Positions 1 through 8,359 are shown, numbered from the stretch's first letter. The stretch is DNA of 25,999 bases from Rhodocyclaceae bacterium UBA1310 (GCA_002307175.1 DBTS01000114.1:26925-52923); one strand, 5' to 3'. A program made the numbers and translations. The notes: a model not told the origin generated them from the letters alone.

Positions 1-280
1 TGCCTTCCATCACCGGCTTGGCGGCCAGCGGCCCGATGTTCCCAAGCCCCAGGACAGCAGTGCCGTTGGTGACGACTCCGATCAGGTTTGCACGCGCCGT
101 GTACTCGCCTGCCGTCGCGGGGTCGGCAACAATGGCATCACACGCTGCGGCAACACCGGGGGAATAGGCCAGGGATAAATCCCGCTGATTGGCAAGAACT
201 TTTGTCGGCACCACTTCTATCTTGCCGGGGCGCGGTAGCGCGTGATATTCGAGTGCTGCTGCACGAATGTTTTCGTCCAT
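1..280 (-). CDS. maeB: NADP-dependent malic enzyme, N-terminal part (cut by window edge)
   Basis: Malic enzyme decarboxylates malate to pyruvate with reduction of NAD(P). Only the first 93 residues are here, reading leftwards off the window. They begin MDENIRAAALEYHALPRPGK and contain the malic-enzyme N-terminal signatures LAYSPGVAAAC and NLIGVVTNGTAVLGLGNIG, typical of the long MaeB form with a phosphotransacetylase-like C-terminal domain. That C-terminal domain is outside the window, so the MaeB type is inferred from the N-terminus only. The ATG at 278-280 follows an AGAGAG ribosome-binding stretch. The gene diverges from the aminotransferase at 657. Confidence 0.9.
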   Translation of the reverse strand, partial: MDENIRAAALEYHALPRPGKIEVVPTKVLANQRDLSLAYSPGVAAACDAIVADPATAGEYTARANLIGVVTNGTAVLGLGNIGPLAAKPVMEG

Positions 281-656
281 CGTTCATCTCTCTGTGTGTA
301 GTCGGGCCCCTGCTTTTGGCACAGGGTTCAAGTCGTTTTATGGTTCTCTCGAAAGCAGATGCAAACACCGATGGCTCGCCCACCTGCGCAATTCGTAGCG
401 TGATGCCTGGCCCCTTCGATTGTCACACCGGCAGCCTGAGTGGAAGGCAGGTGCTAAACTCATTCTAGTGGCTGGCAGGTGCTCCGGGCCAGCCGTGATT
501 TGTGCCAGAACAGCATCCTTTCGGGCAATTGGGGTATGCTCCGATTCACCCCGTTTTGCCACAGGCCGGGCGCTGCGCACAGCGCAGCGGGGTTCCGGAA
601 AGTGGCGCGCGCCGCAACAATGGCGCCCCGGGCTCCCGAATATTCGGACAACCGCC
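281..656. other. Intergenic region between divergent maeB and aminotransferase genes
   Basis: This 376-bp stretch holds the control regions of two divergent genes. The aminotransferase frame stays open upstream to about 420, but that extension has no family-like sequence and I do not count it as coding. A perfect 12-bp palindrome, CCGAATATTCGG, lies at 636-647, ending 9 bp before the ATG at 657. A 10-bp direct repeat, GGCAGGTGCT, occurs at 446-455 and 474-483. I found no convincing sigma-70 promoter with correct spacing. Confidence 0.5.
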
Positions 657-1844
657 ATGAACACCCCGCACAGCATGACCCCATTCTCGCCAGACAAACT
701 CGCCAACCGTCTGCACGGCATTCCGCCGTTTCATGTCATGGAACTTCTCACCCGCGCGCAGGAACTCGCCGCGCAAGGCAAAGACATCATCCACATGGAA
801 GTCGGCGAACCCGATTTTCCTACCCCACCGACAATCGTGGCAGCAGCCCAGACTTTCCTTGCAGGAGGCCAGGTCCGCTACACGCCTGCACTCGGCCTAC
901 CGGCCTTGCGCGAGGCGATATCTGCCTTCTATGCCAGTCATTATGATGCGCAGGTTCCGGCTGAACGCATTGCCATCACAGCAGGCGCTTCAGGCGCCCT
1001 GCTACTTGCCATTGCAGCACTCACGAATCCGGGGGACGAGTGGTTGCTGACCGACCCTGGATATCCGTGCAACCGCCAGTTCGTGCAGGCTTTCAACGGT
1101 AGCGTCAATGCCTTGCCGGTGACTGCACAGAGTGATTATCAGCCCACCCTGACGCAGATCGAACAGGCGTGGTCTGCCCGCACCAGAGGCCTGCTGGTGG
1201 CCAGCCCGGCCAATCCGACCGGCACGCTGATCGAACAGGCCGAACTGGGCCGGCTTGCCGATGTGGTGGCAGCACGCAAGGGAACCCTGATCGTCGATGA
1301 AATCTACCAGGGGCTGGTTTATGGTCAGCCACGTGAGACCGTGCTGCGCCAGCGCGACGACGTTTTTGTGGTCAACAGCTTCTCGAAGTTCTTTGGCATG
1401 ACGGGCTGGAGGCTGGGTTGGCTGGTCGTTCCGGAAGGCTACACACGTGCCATCGAATTGCTCTCCCAGCACTTGTTCATCGCCGCCTCAACCCCGGCAC
1501 AGCATGCTGCACTGGCCGCCTTCACGCCCGAAACGCTGGGCGTACTGGAAGAGCGCCGTGTCACCCTCGACAAGCGCCGGATTGCACTCATGGCCGGCCT
1601 GCGCAGCCTGGGCATGCGTATCGACACGGAACCCCGTGGAGCGTTTTATATTTACGCCAACATTGCCGGGTTGGCTCCCGACAGCATGCAGCTTGCACAT
1701 CGACTGCTTGAGGAGGCTGGCGTAGCGACAACGCCAGGCCTCGATTTTGGCGCGTACCGTGCCACTGAGCATCTGCGGGTCGCCTACACAGCGGAAATTG
1801 ACAGAATGCAGGACGCCATTGAACGCATCCGCAAAGTGCTTTGA
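657..1844 (+). CDS. Class I/II PLP-dependent aminotransferase (AspC/AlaA-like)
   Basis: This 395-residue protein is a fold-type I aminotransferase of the aspartate/alanine aminotransferase superfamily. It moves an amino group between an amino acid and a 2-oxo acid using pyridoxal phosphate. Visible features are the substrate-arm segment MEVGEPDFPTPP near residues 47-58, SPANPTGT with the cofactor-contacting Asn at 186, IVDEIY with the Asp at 214 and Tyr at 217, and the Schiff-base Lys at 244 in NSFSKFFGMTGWRLGW, followed by the phosphate-binding Arg at 252. I chose the ATG at 657 because homology begins soon after it; an ATG at 675 is also possible, and neither has a strong ribosome-binding site. 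The substrate cannot be set from sequence. Length is normal for the family and the gene seems to stand alone. Confidence 0.93.
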   Translation: MNTPHSMTPFSPDKLANRLHGIPPFHVMELLTRAQELAAQGKDIIHMEVGEPDFPTPPTIVAAAQTFLAGGQVRYTPALGLPALREAISAFYASHYDAQVPAERIAITAGASGALLLAIAALTNPGDEWLLTDPGYPCNRQFVQAFNGSVNALPVTAQSDYQPTLTQIEQAWSARTRGLLVASPANPTGTLIEQAELGRLADVVAARKGTLIVDEIYQGLVYGQPRETVLRQRDDVFVVNSFSKFFGMTGWRLGWLVVPEGYTRAIELLSQHLFIAASTPAQHAALAAFTPETLGVLEERRVTLDKRRIALMAGLRSLGMRIDTEPRGAFYIYANIAGLAPDSMQLAHRLLEEAGVATTPGLDFGAYRATEHLRVAYTAEIDRMQDAIERIRKVL

Positions 1845-1993
1845 TCCGCGCAAAAAAAACCGACAGACCTGAAAAGCTATTCATGATCCTGCGGTGAAGC
1901 CTAGATCAACGCTTCATGCGCAGCGCTTCGCACTGGTCTTATCCGCAGTTTGCTTTGGCTGGGTGATGAGCGGGATGATGAAAATGCAGCAGG

Positions 1994-2743
1994 CTAACCG
2001 TTGCTGCCAGGTACGTGTGCGCCAGCCACAGTACCTCTGGCAGCAGGCGGCTGACCCGCGGCCAACCGGAGACGCTCGTGCTCCTGAAGCACCCGGCTGA
2101 CGAAACCGACATCAGTAACCCCACTCGAACTGCCGTAGCGCTGCAAGGCCGTTTCCAGACTTGGGGAACTGGCAAGAAAAGACTTCAGGGACTGGGTACC
2201 GATCTGGATATTCCGCTCGGGATCGAATAGTGAGCTTTCTGCAGCATCGCCGGAGCCCAGGCGCTCGGAGTTGTAACGGGGAACCACCTGCATGAGCCCC
2301 TGCGCACCAAGCGCGCTTTCGGCAAACGGATTAAAGCCGGACTCAACCGAGATGACGGAAAGGATCAACAGCGGATCAACGCCATCAACCTGGGCCTCCC
2401 TCTGCACGGCACGCACCAGCCCATCTGCGACCAGGGGTGACAAGCGGTAGCGCCGGGAGATTGCCGTGGAAACCCGCTCCAGAGAAGGCTCAAGAGGCTC
2501 ATGGGCACTGGTATGCAGGATGGGAAGAACCTCTTCCGCAGGTGTGCGCTGCTGCGGCATTCCCCAGGCTTTGCCGAACAGAGAGCGTGGATTGAGCCCC
2601 TGCATGCCATAACTGGCCGCCTGATAGACGCCAAACACAACAACCAGCACGCCGGACATCATCAGCGCGCCATGCGCAAAATCAAGAGCAAAGGTCAGCA
2701 GGTACCGCGCGAAGGATGACACTCCCGGAAATAACCTGTCCAT
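1994..2743 (-). CDS. Membrane-anchored lytic transglycosylase, SLT domain
   Basis: This 249-residue protein is a lytic murein transglycosylase of the Slt70-like goose-lysozyme fold, which cleaves peptidoglycan glycan strands in the periplasm. One hydrophobic segment, about residues 13-40, should anchor it in the inner membrane. The catalytic domain covers about residues 105-230. It has the catalytic Glu at 134 in SVISVESGFNPFAES, then ALGAQGLMQVVP, the usual second SLT motif. The C-terminal tail is Ala/Gly/Pro-rich and looks disordered. The ATG at 2743 follows a GGGG-rich stretch. It is convergent with the aminotransferase. The 149 bp between the two stops holds an A-run but no clear hairpin. 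The family is common in betaproteobacteria; the exact physiological role is unknown. Confidence 0.9.
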   Translation of the reverse strand: MDRLFPGVSSFARYLLTFALDFAHGALMMSGVLVVVFGVYQAASYGMQGLNPRSLFGKAWGMPQQRTPAEEVLPILHTSAHEPLEPSLERVSTAISRRYRLSPLVADGLVRAVQREAQVDGVDPLLILSVISVESGFNPFAESALGAQGLMQVVPRYNSERLGSGDAAESSLFDPERNIQIGTQSLKSFLASSPSLETALQRYGSSSGVTDVGFVSRVLQEHERLRLAAGQPPAARGTVAGAHVPGSNG

Positions 2744-2907
2744 GCGAGACCCCAGACTTCCCCACTCGACCTTTTCAACAGCGGAACATCAGGACTGAAC
2801 CACCAGCACTGCAGCCCTGCGCAATCTTTGGCGGAAGTCTATTGATTCGGGCTTGCCCAGTCAATAAAACCCGAGCAACGCGTCTATCCATACGACATTC
2901 GCGCCAC

Positions 2908-2938
2908 AAAAAAACCGGGGTGCCTCAGCACCCCGGTT
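2908..2938 (-). terminator. Intrinsic terminator of the H1-like protein gene
   Basis: A perfect 11-bp stem (AACCGGGGTGC at 2913-2923, GCACCCCGGTT at 2928-2938) with a 4-nt loop is followed, on the minus strand, by seven T residues (2914-2908, partly shared with the stem base). It lies 23 bp past the stop codon at 2961-2963. This is a textbook rho-independent terminator. Confidence 0.95.
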
Positions 2939-2960
2939 CATACCTGTTCCAAATGCCGTA

Positions 2961-3875
2961 TCACGGCCGGGAACCGGACGGGAAAGGCCATCCCGCACGC
3001 TGATTCAAGGATGACTTGAGGCCAGCGGCAGTCGGTGCCGATTCGGACGACAGTGCCGGCTCAGGTTCGACTTTGGGTTCAGCCACTTCAACCGGCTTGG
3101 CTTCAGCAGGCGCAGTGACCGGAGCCGTGGGAGCAACAGCCTTCACGACTTTCTTGGCAACAGTTTTACGGGCGACAACCTTCTTGACTGTGCCCTTCTT
3201 CGCCGCAGGTTTTGCCTCGGCTTTCTTTGCTACGGCCTTCTTGGCAGCGGGTTTGGCGGCAGTCTTCTTGGCTGCGGGCTTGGCGGCGGTCTTGGTTGCC
3301 GTGGTCTTGGCAACAGCCTTCTTGGCTACAACCTTGGCGGCGGCCTTGGCAACCTTCTTCGCGGCAACCTTCTTGGCTGCAGGCTTGACTGCAGTCTTGG
3401 TGGCCTTCTTGGCGGCGACCTTCACTGCGGGCTTGGCAGCAGCCTTCTTGGCAACAGCCTTAGGAGCAGCCTTGGGTGCAGCCTTCTTGGCGGCAGCTTT
3501 GGCTGCGGCCTTCTTGACTGTCGGCTTGGCGACGGCCTTGACGGCAGCCTTCTTGGCAACGGCCTTGACAGCGGCCTTCTTGGCGACCGGCTTGGCAGCA
3601 ACCTTGACAGCAGCCTTCTTCACTGCGGGCTTGGCGGCCTTGACAGCAGCCTTCTTGGCGACCGGCTTGGCAGCGGCCTTGACGGCCTTCTTCACTGCGG
3701 GTTTAGCGGCGGCCTTGATGGCGGCCTTCTTCACTGCGGGCTTGGCAGCTGCCTTCGCGGCGACTTTCTTGACTGCCGGTTTGGCGGCTGCCTTCTTGGC
3801 GACGGGTTTAGCCGCAGCCTTTTTAACAGCGGGTTTGGCGGCAGCTTTTCTTGCCGCGGGTTTTGCAGTTGCCAT
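2961..3875 (-). CDS. Histone H1-like Lys/Ala/Pro-rich DNA-binding protein (AlgP-like)
   Basis: The 304-residue product is almost wholly built of Ala, Lys, Pro and Val in repeats such as KPAVKKAAAKPVAKKAAA, resembling eukaryotic histone H1 C-terminal tails and Pseudomonas AlgP. Such proteins bind DNA without sequence preference and are thought to compact the nucleoid or tune transcription. The last 60 or so residues differ: they are Pro/Glu/Ser-rich and acidic (KPVEVAEPKVEPEPA), then end in a short basic tail. The ATG at 3875 has an excellent AAGGAGGTG ribosome-binding site 5 nt upstream, which suggests high expression. The gene is monocistronic with its own terminator. The coding DNA contains long exact direct repeats, so its length is expected to vary between strains and assemblies may mis-join here. 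The role is inferred from composition. Confidence 0.88.
   Translation of the reverse strand: MATAKPAARKAAAKPAVKKAAAKPVAKKAAAKPAVKKVAAKAAAKPAVKKAAIKAAAKPAVKKAVKAAAKPVAKKAAVKAAKPAVKKAAVKVAAKPVAKKAAVKAVAKKAAVKAVAKPTVKKAAAKAAAKKAAPKAAPKAVAKKAAAKPAVKVAAKKATKTAVKPAAKKVAAKKVAKAAAKVVAKKAVAKTTATKTAAKPAAKKTAAKPAAKKAVAKKAEAKPAAKKGTVKKVVARKTVAKKVVKAVAPTAPVTAPAEAKPVEVAEPKVEPEPALSSESAPTAAGLKSSLNQRAGWPFPSGSRP
3575..3674 (-). repeat. 75-nt-period direct repeat within the H1-like gene
   Basis: A 25-nt segment at 3575-3599 recurs exactly at 3650-3674, exactly 25 codons apart. A 19-nt segment at 3602-3620 recurs at 3638-3656. Shorter copies of the KPAVKKAA/KPVAKKAA codon blocks fill the rest of 3150-3860. All these spacings keep the reading frame, so recombination or slippage would add or remove whole repeat units. 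Confidence 0.9.
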
Positions 3876-4571
3876 GTTTACACCTCCTTGTTAGCACCGA
3901 TCAGGTTTGCACTACATATACTCACTGCCCGCCGGAAACCGGTCGAACAATGTTTAAACCGCGCGATAACGCGGCGTCTTGAAAATCCGACCCTGAAAAT
4001 GAATGCTCTTTGCATTACCCAAAAGGTCAGGGTCAAAAATGGATAACGCGCAACACCCCGGACGCAGGCACACACTCACTGAACATCCGACGCTGCGCGA
4101 ATAAGAAGACTCGCACGAGCCTCGTGTGAAAGCGGCAGACTTGCCCGACCATGCGGGCAGGTTCGAAACACTTGCGGTATTTGCGTGTTGAGGCAGATAT
4201 CGTCTGGGCACCGGAGTCTGTTCACTTTCATGTAATACAAGCACTACTTACCGTTTAATCCAAAACAGTTAATGAATCAAGAATTTTTTTCATGTGCTTC
4301 GCGCTACACATCTTCAAGTATGCCATATGGAATCATCTTTTTTTCCTCTCACACCCGCCAAAAAGCGCGCTAACAAAGGGTTTGCTCAAACAACAGGAAA
4401 GCTCTTCAGGCCATCAGCATACAGGTGATCGTTTGTCGGAAATTTTTGTCGATTTGTAGCATCCACACCAGCGCGCCTCCACCCCTCAAGCGCGGCATCT
4501 GATCAGAACCCACTAAATGTAGTGACTAAAAACAGGCGGCAGACTAGTCGCGGTAGCAATCAGAGAAGGGG
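3876..4571. other. Long gene-poor region upstream of the H1-like gene
   Basis: About 700 bp without a convincing gene. Two open frames on the minus strand (3878-4075 and 3954-4244) have no recognisable family, no good start signal and atypical composition, so I do not call them. The part from about 4230 to 4460 is clearly AT-richer than its surroundings. On the minus strand an AGAGGA site precedes an 11-codon frame at 4304-4336. A short hairpin with arms TGCCCG/CGGGCA lies near 4140-4160. Promoters for the strongly translated H1-like gene must lie here, but I could not fix one with proper spacing. Confidence 0.5.
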
Positions 4572-5129
4572 CTAATCACCATTTTCGGCGAGCAGGGAAC
4601 GGTAGCGCGGCCAGTCAAAAAATGGGCCAGGATCAGTCTTTCTCCCTGGCGCCACATCACTATGGCCGGCAATGTCGGCGAGCGGCAAAGCCTGCTGCAG
4701 TGCGTGCGTAAGCGCTGCCAGACGTTCGTACTGCACAGCTTCGAAAGGCATGCTGTCACACCCTTCAAGCTCGATGCCCACCGAAAAATCATTGCAGCGC
4801 TCACGAGCGTTCCAGCATGAAATGCCCGCGTGCCATGCCCGCTCATGCGTCGAAACGAACTGCATCAGCGCACCATCACGGCGAATGAAGAAATGCGCCG
4901 AGACGCGCAGATGCTCGATCTGCGCATAGTAGGGATGTACCTCACCACGCAAGGTATTCGTGAACAACTGCTCCACCCCGGGGCCACCGAACTCATCGGG
5001 CGGCAGACTGATGGCGTGAATCACCAGCAGGGTCGGTACTTCGCCTTCCGGGCGATGGTCAAAATTCGGCGACGGAACACTGTGCGCACCGTCCAGCCAG
5101 CCATCCTCGCGCAGATGCAAAGCCTCCAT
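4572..5129 (-). CDS. ampD: 1,6-anhydro-N-acetylmuramyl-L-alanine amidase
   Basis: AmpD is a cytoplasmic zinc amidase that removes the stem peptide from anhydro-muropeptides during cell-wall recycling. In enterobacteria and Pseudomonas its loss induces AmpC beta-lactamase. The 185-residue protein has the family's metal ligands: His38 in LLVIHAISLPP, His156 in IAGHSDVAPGRKTDPG and Asp166 in the same motif. Catalytic residues Glu120 (VGIELEG) and Lys164 are also present. Length matches the family. Its ATG shares a base with the pilR stop (TGATG, 5127-5131), and a GGGAGAGAG site lies inside the end of pilR, so it is probably translated by coupling to pilR. No ampR or ampC is in the window. Confidence 0.95.
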   Translation of the reverse strand: MEALHLREDGWLDGAHSVPSPNFDHRPEGEVPTLLVIHAISLPPDEFGGPGVEQLFTNTLRGEVHPYYAQIEHLRVSAHFFIRRDGALMQFVSTHERAWHAGISCWNARERCNDFSVGIELEGCDSMPFEAVQYERLAALTHALQQALPLADIAGHSDVAPGRKTDPGPFFDWPRYRSLLAENGD

Positions 5130-6535
5130 CAGGCGCTCTCTCCCGCATCGCCCTTGTCATTCTTGTCGCCCTTGAGTCCGAGGCGCTCCATGCGATAGCG
5201 CAGCGACCGAAAGGTCACGCCAAGGATGCGTGCGGCAGCGGTACGGTTCCCCCCGGTCTTGCCCAGTGCCTCGTTGATTGCCTGCCGCTCGACGCTATCG
5301 AGATAGTCCTGCAGGGCGCCGCCAAGAGCCACATCAGGGTGCTCGCCAGCGCCTTCGCAATCCTGTGGTTCGAGATGCATGTCCTCGACATCAATCTGGT
5401 CACCCAGCGACAGGGCCAGGGCGCGTTCAAGAATATTCTCCAGTTCGCGCACATTGCCCGGGAAGCCATATTCCAGCAAGGCCGCACGGGCACGCTCCGT
5501 AAGCAGTGGCACACGCATGCCAGAGTCTGCCGAGAGGCGCTGCAGAATGCTCTCCGTGAGCGGCAGAATGTCGTCGCGCCGTTCACGCAGGGCAGGCATC
5601 TTCAGCTCGATCACATTCAGCCGATAGAACAGATCCTGCCGGAAGCGACCCTGCTCGACACGCTCTCGCAAATTCTGGTGCGTCGCCGAGATGATGCGGA
5701 CATCGACAGGCTGCTCCTGGGTATCGCCAATCCGCCGTACGCGCTTTTCCTGGATCGCCCGCAGCAGTTTGACCTGCATACCCAGCGGCAGATCCGCAAC
5801 TTCATCGAGGAACAGCGTGCCGCCATCTGCGGCCTGAAAGAAGCCCTCCCGATCCGATTCCGCACCGGTAAACGCCCCTTTGCGATAGCCGAAGAATTCA
5901 CTCTCCATGAGATTCTCCGGAATGGCACCACAGTTAACGCCGACAAAAGGTTTGTCATTGCGCTGACCGAGGCTGTGAATCAGGCGCGCCGCACGCTCCT
6001 TGCCGCTGCCCGATTCGCCGGAGATATATACGGGAGCCTGGCTGCGTGCCAGGCGCTCGATCATGGCGCGCACCTGGCCCATGGAAGCAGACTCGCCTGT
6101 GAGTTGCGCTGCGGGCTGGGCATCCTTGCCCTGATGCTTGGGAACTTCAAGAGCGGATTTCACCAAGGCACGCAACTGATCCAGCGAGACGGGCTTGGAC
6201 AAATAATCAAAGGCACCCGCCTTGAGCGCAGCAACGGCATTGTCCATACTGCCATGCGCGGTGATCACTGCCACGGGCAGATCCACACAATGCTCGCTGA
6301 TGAACTTGACGATTTCCAGCCCTTCACCATCACCCAGACGCATATCGGTGAGACACAGACGATAGGGACGCTCGCGAATCAGGCGCAAGGCTTCCTTGAC
6401 GCTTCCCGCGATATCCACGCCCAGCCCCATACGCACCAGCGACAACTCAATGAGCTCACGGATATCCTCTTCGTCATCAATGACCAGCACATCCACGCTG
6501 CGCCCCTTGCGACGATCCTGACTCTCAGCACTCAT
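5129..6535 (-). CDS. pilR: Sigma-54-dependent response regulator PilR
   Basis: This 468-residue NtrC-family activator is the partner of PilS; in Pseudomonas PilR switches on type IV pilin transcription with RpoN. It has a receiver domain (about 14-130) with acidic residues IDDEED at 19-24, phospho-acceptor Asp64 (CLTDMRLGDG) and a KP motif. The AAA+ domain (about 145-380) carries Walker A GESGSGKE, the sigma-54 contact loop KGAFTGA and Walker B GGTLFLDEVADL. A Fis-type helix-turn-helix follows at the C-terminus (GNRTAAARILGVTFRSLRYR). The start overlaps the pilS stop by ATGA (6532-6535), preceded by a strong AGGAGG. Assignment to PilR rather than another NtrC relative rests on the adjacent PilS-like kinase and PP0621-like gene. 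Confidence 0.93.
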   Translation of the reverse strand: MSAESQDRRKGRSVDVLVIDDEEDIRELIELSLVRMGLGVDIAGSVKEALRLIRERPYRLCLTDMRLGDGEGLEIVKFISEHCVDLPVAVITAHGSMDNAVAALKAGAFDYLSKPVSLDQLRALVKSALEVPKHQGKDAQPAAQLTGESASMGQVRAMIERLARSQAPVYISGESGSGKERAARLIHSLGQRNDKPFVGVNCGAIPENLMESEFFGYRKGAFTGAESDREGFFQAADGGTLFLDEVADLPLGMQVKLLRAIQEKRVRRIGDTQEQPVDVRIISATHQNLRERVEQGRFRQDLFYRLNVIELKMPALRERRDDILPLTESILQRLSADSGMRVPLLTERARAALLEYGFPGNVRELENILERALALSLGDQIDVEDMHLEPQDCEGAGEHPDVALGGALQDYLDSVERQAINEALGKTGGNRTAAARILGVTFRSLRYRMERLGLKGDKNDKGDAGESA

Positions 6536-8109
6536 GCAGTCCTCCTGATCAACAGATGGAACTCGGCCCCACCTGGAGCATCCATCAATGCCAGATTCGC
6601 TCCGTTGGCTTCAGCCAGCTCGCGAGCCATGAACAAACCCAATCCGGTCCCCTTGGGGTCGGAGGTGAAAAACGGTTCAAACACCTTGATGCGATCAGCC
6701 TCCGGAATGCCCGGCCCATCATCCTTCACGGTGATGAGCACATGCCGCTCATCCGGCTGGCTCACAATGAGGTGAATGCTTTCCGGCGTGCCGGAACAAT
6801 ACCGCCGGGCATTGCCGACAAGGTTCGAGAGAATCTGATACAGATGCACCCGGTCAAACCACCCCTGCGCGCCGTGCGCCAGCTGCAGGCTGACGAGCCG
6901 CGCAAATTCGGCTTCGTGCACCGCATACTCATCAACGAAATTCCGGCAAAACTGAGCCAGATCCAGTTGCTCGGCAGTAAGCCGATCACGCCGGCCCAGT
7001 TCCAGCACATCGCGGATCATGCGTTCGATCCGCGCAGAGTTATCGCGGATGATCCGTACCAGACGCTCCTGCACCGCTTGGCGCTTTTCCTCCAGCATCA
7101 GTTCCGCTGCATGTGACACCGCCGACAAAGGATTGCGGATCTCATGCGCCATGTTCGCCGTCAGGCGCCCCAGCGCCGCCAGTTTGATCTGCTGTACTCG
7201 CGCCTGCACCCGATCCACATCTTCAAGATAGATCAGAATATCGCCATCCCCGGTGGTTTCGCCGGGTATTTCCACACGCCTGACCGCAACAGTCTTGCCG
7301 GTCTGCGCCAGATGCACCTGCTCGGGGCCACCCTCTGTCTTGCTGAACGCAATCTGCGCAAGCTGGGGGCAACACGTGCCAGCATGCCTACCCACCGGCA
7401 GCGTGGCGCCAAACAGCTCCTCCGCACTCGGATTGGCCTGTCGAATGGATCCCTCCATCCCCAGCACCACCACACCATCCTGCATGTCTTCTATGATGCG
7501 GGCATTAACCCGCAACTGCCGCATCAGATCAAAACCACGTGCCCGGGCCAGCGCCTCGTTTGCCAGCGCCCGCCGCGAGAGCATCCGCGCCACCACCGCC
7601 ACTGCAAAAAAACCCACGCAAATGATTCCCGACTGGGAAAAATCAACATGCTGATCGTCGCCCGTGAAAAAGCGGAAAGTCTGATCCATCAGCACCGCAA
7701 TCGTCGCCAGGGATGCCGTACCGAGCACCATGGCGCCGTAGCCGACAAGGCCCGTTCCGGCGATAGAAGTCATCATCAGGAATGGCACACCACTGCGGAA
7801 ACCGCCGCTGGCGTACATGAACAGCGCAAGCATGATGATATCCAGCGCGCTCTGCAGCCCCAGGGTACGCTCGCCGTAACGGGGGCTCCCCGCATGCAGC
7901 AGGAAAAAGGAAAACGCCAGCACCCAGTACACCACCAGAGAGAAAACGAATACTCCGGGCGCATTCTGGCCGAAATTGAAAACCCCGCCAAACAGCGCAA
8001 ATGCACTGGCTACCACGATACGGTAGAGGTTGAAGTAGCGGATCGATACCGCTCTGGAGTTCCCGGCTTCTCCCGCCAGAAATGAGGTATCCATCGCTTG
8101 CTCAGGCAT
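6532..8109 (-). CDS. pilS: Membrane sensor histidine kinase PilS
   Basis: PilS is the membrane kinase that phosphorylates PilR; in Pseudomonas it senses pilin level in the inner membrane. From the ATG at 8109 the protein has 525 residues. The first 180 or so hold about six hydrophobic segments with little periplasmic loop, as in known PilS. A PAS-like domain follows (about 200-300), then the kinase core: H-box NMAHEIRNPLSAVSH with His322, N-box NLVGNARRYC, and G-boxes DDGPGIP and GTGLGLFMARELAEANG. The start codon overlaps the end of the PP0621-like gene by 8 nt. An ATG at 8094 (MDTSFLAG) is an alternative; both have weak ribosome-binding sites, which suits coupled translation. Confidence 0.93.
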   Translation of the reverse strand: MPEQAMDTSFLAGEAGNSRAVSIRYFNLYRIVVASAFALFGGVFNFGQNAPGVFVFSLVVYWVLAFSFFLLHAGSPRYGERTLGLQSALDIIMLALFMYASGGFRSGVPFLMMTSIAGTGLVGYGAMVLGTASLATIAVLMDQTFRFFTGDDQHVDFSQSGIICVGFFAVAVVARMLSRRALANEALARARGFDLMRQLRVNARIIEDMQDGVVVLGMEGSIRQANPSAEELFGATLPVGRHAGTCCPQLAQIAFSKTEGGPEQVHLAQTGKTVAVRRVEIPGETTGDGDILIYLEDVDRVQARVQQIKLAALGRLTANMAHEIRNPLSAVSHAAELMLEEKRQAVQERLVRIIRDNSARIERMIRDVLELGRRDRLTAEQLDLAQFCRNFVDEYAVHEAEFARLVSLQLAHGAQGWFDRVHLYQILSNLVGNARRYCSGTPESIHLIVSQPDERHVLITVKDDGPGIPEADRIKVFEPFFTSDPKGTGLGLFMARELAEANGANLALMDAPGGAEFHLLIRRTA

Positions 8110-8359
8110 CCGATCTGCGCCCGCGCACATGCGCGTGCTCCTGAGAACAGTAGAACTGCTCATCAACCACAACGCCTTCGCTCTCAGGCACCAGCACACC
8201 ACATTGACTGCATTCCCGCATCATTTCGCTTTTCACCTCGGACACTCCCGGCGCAGGGCGCTCGGCCCGATGTTCGCGGCTCTCCTGTGCTGCAGCCAGT
8301 GCACGACGCACATACCAGACAGCAACAAGAATCAGCAGGAACAAGAATAATTTCTGCAT
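8102..8359 (-). CDS. Small membrane-anchored Cys-rich protein (PP0621-like)
   Basis: This 85-residue protein has one N-terminal transmembrane helix (MQKLFLFLLILVAVWYV), a charged linker, and a small C-terminal domain with Cys50, Cys53, Cys71 and His75 (CSQCG ... YCSQEH). The spacing looks like a compact zinc-binding fold facing the cytoplasm. It resembles the PP0621 family, often seen directly in front of pilS in betaproteobacteria; the function is unknown. The ATG at 8359 follows GGAGC with good spacing; longer in-frame versions lack one. It is first in the operon with pilS, pilR and ampD, so a link to pilus or envelope sensing is suggested only by context. Confidence 0.8.
   Translation of the reverse strand: MQKLFLFLLILVAVWYVRRALAAAQESREHRAERPAPGVSEVKSEMMRECSQCGVLVPESEGVVVDEQFYCSQEHAHVRGRRSDA

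Noticed and set aside
420..656. In-frame 79-codon extension upstream of the aminotransferase
   Set aside because: The frame is open, but it has no family-like sequence and aminotransferase homology begins just after the ATG at 657.
3016..3894. 292-codon plus-strand frame opposite the H1-like gene
   Set aside because: It is the shadow of the Lys/Ala codon repeats; the minus-strand frame has a strong ribosome-binding site and terminator.
4130..4175. tRNA-like GGTTCGAAA with nearby stem
   Set aside because: The flanking bases do not form a T-arm, and no acceptor or anticodon stem can be drawn.
3954..4244. 96-codon minus-strand frame upstream of the H1-like gene
   Set aside because: Ser/Cys/Arg-rich random-looking composition, no start signal and no recognisable domain.
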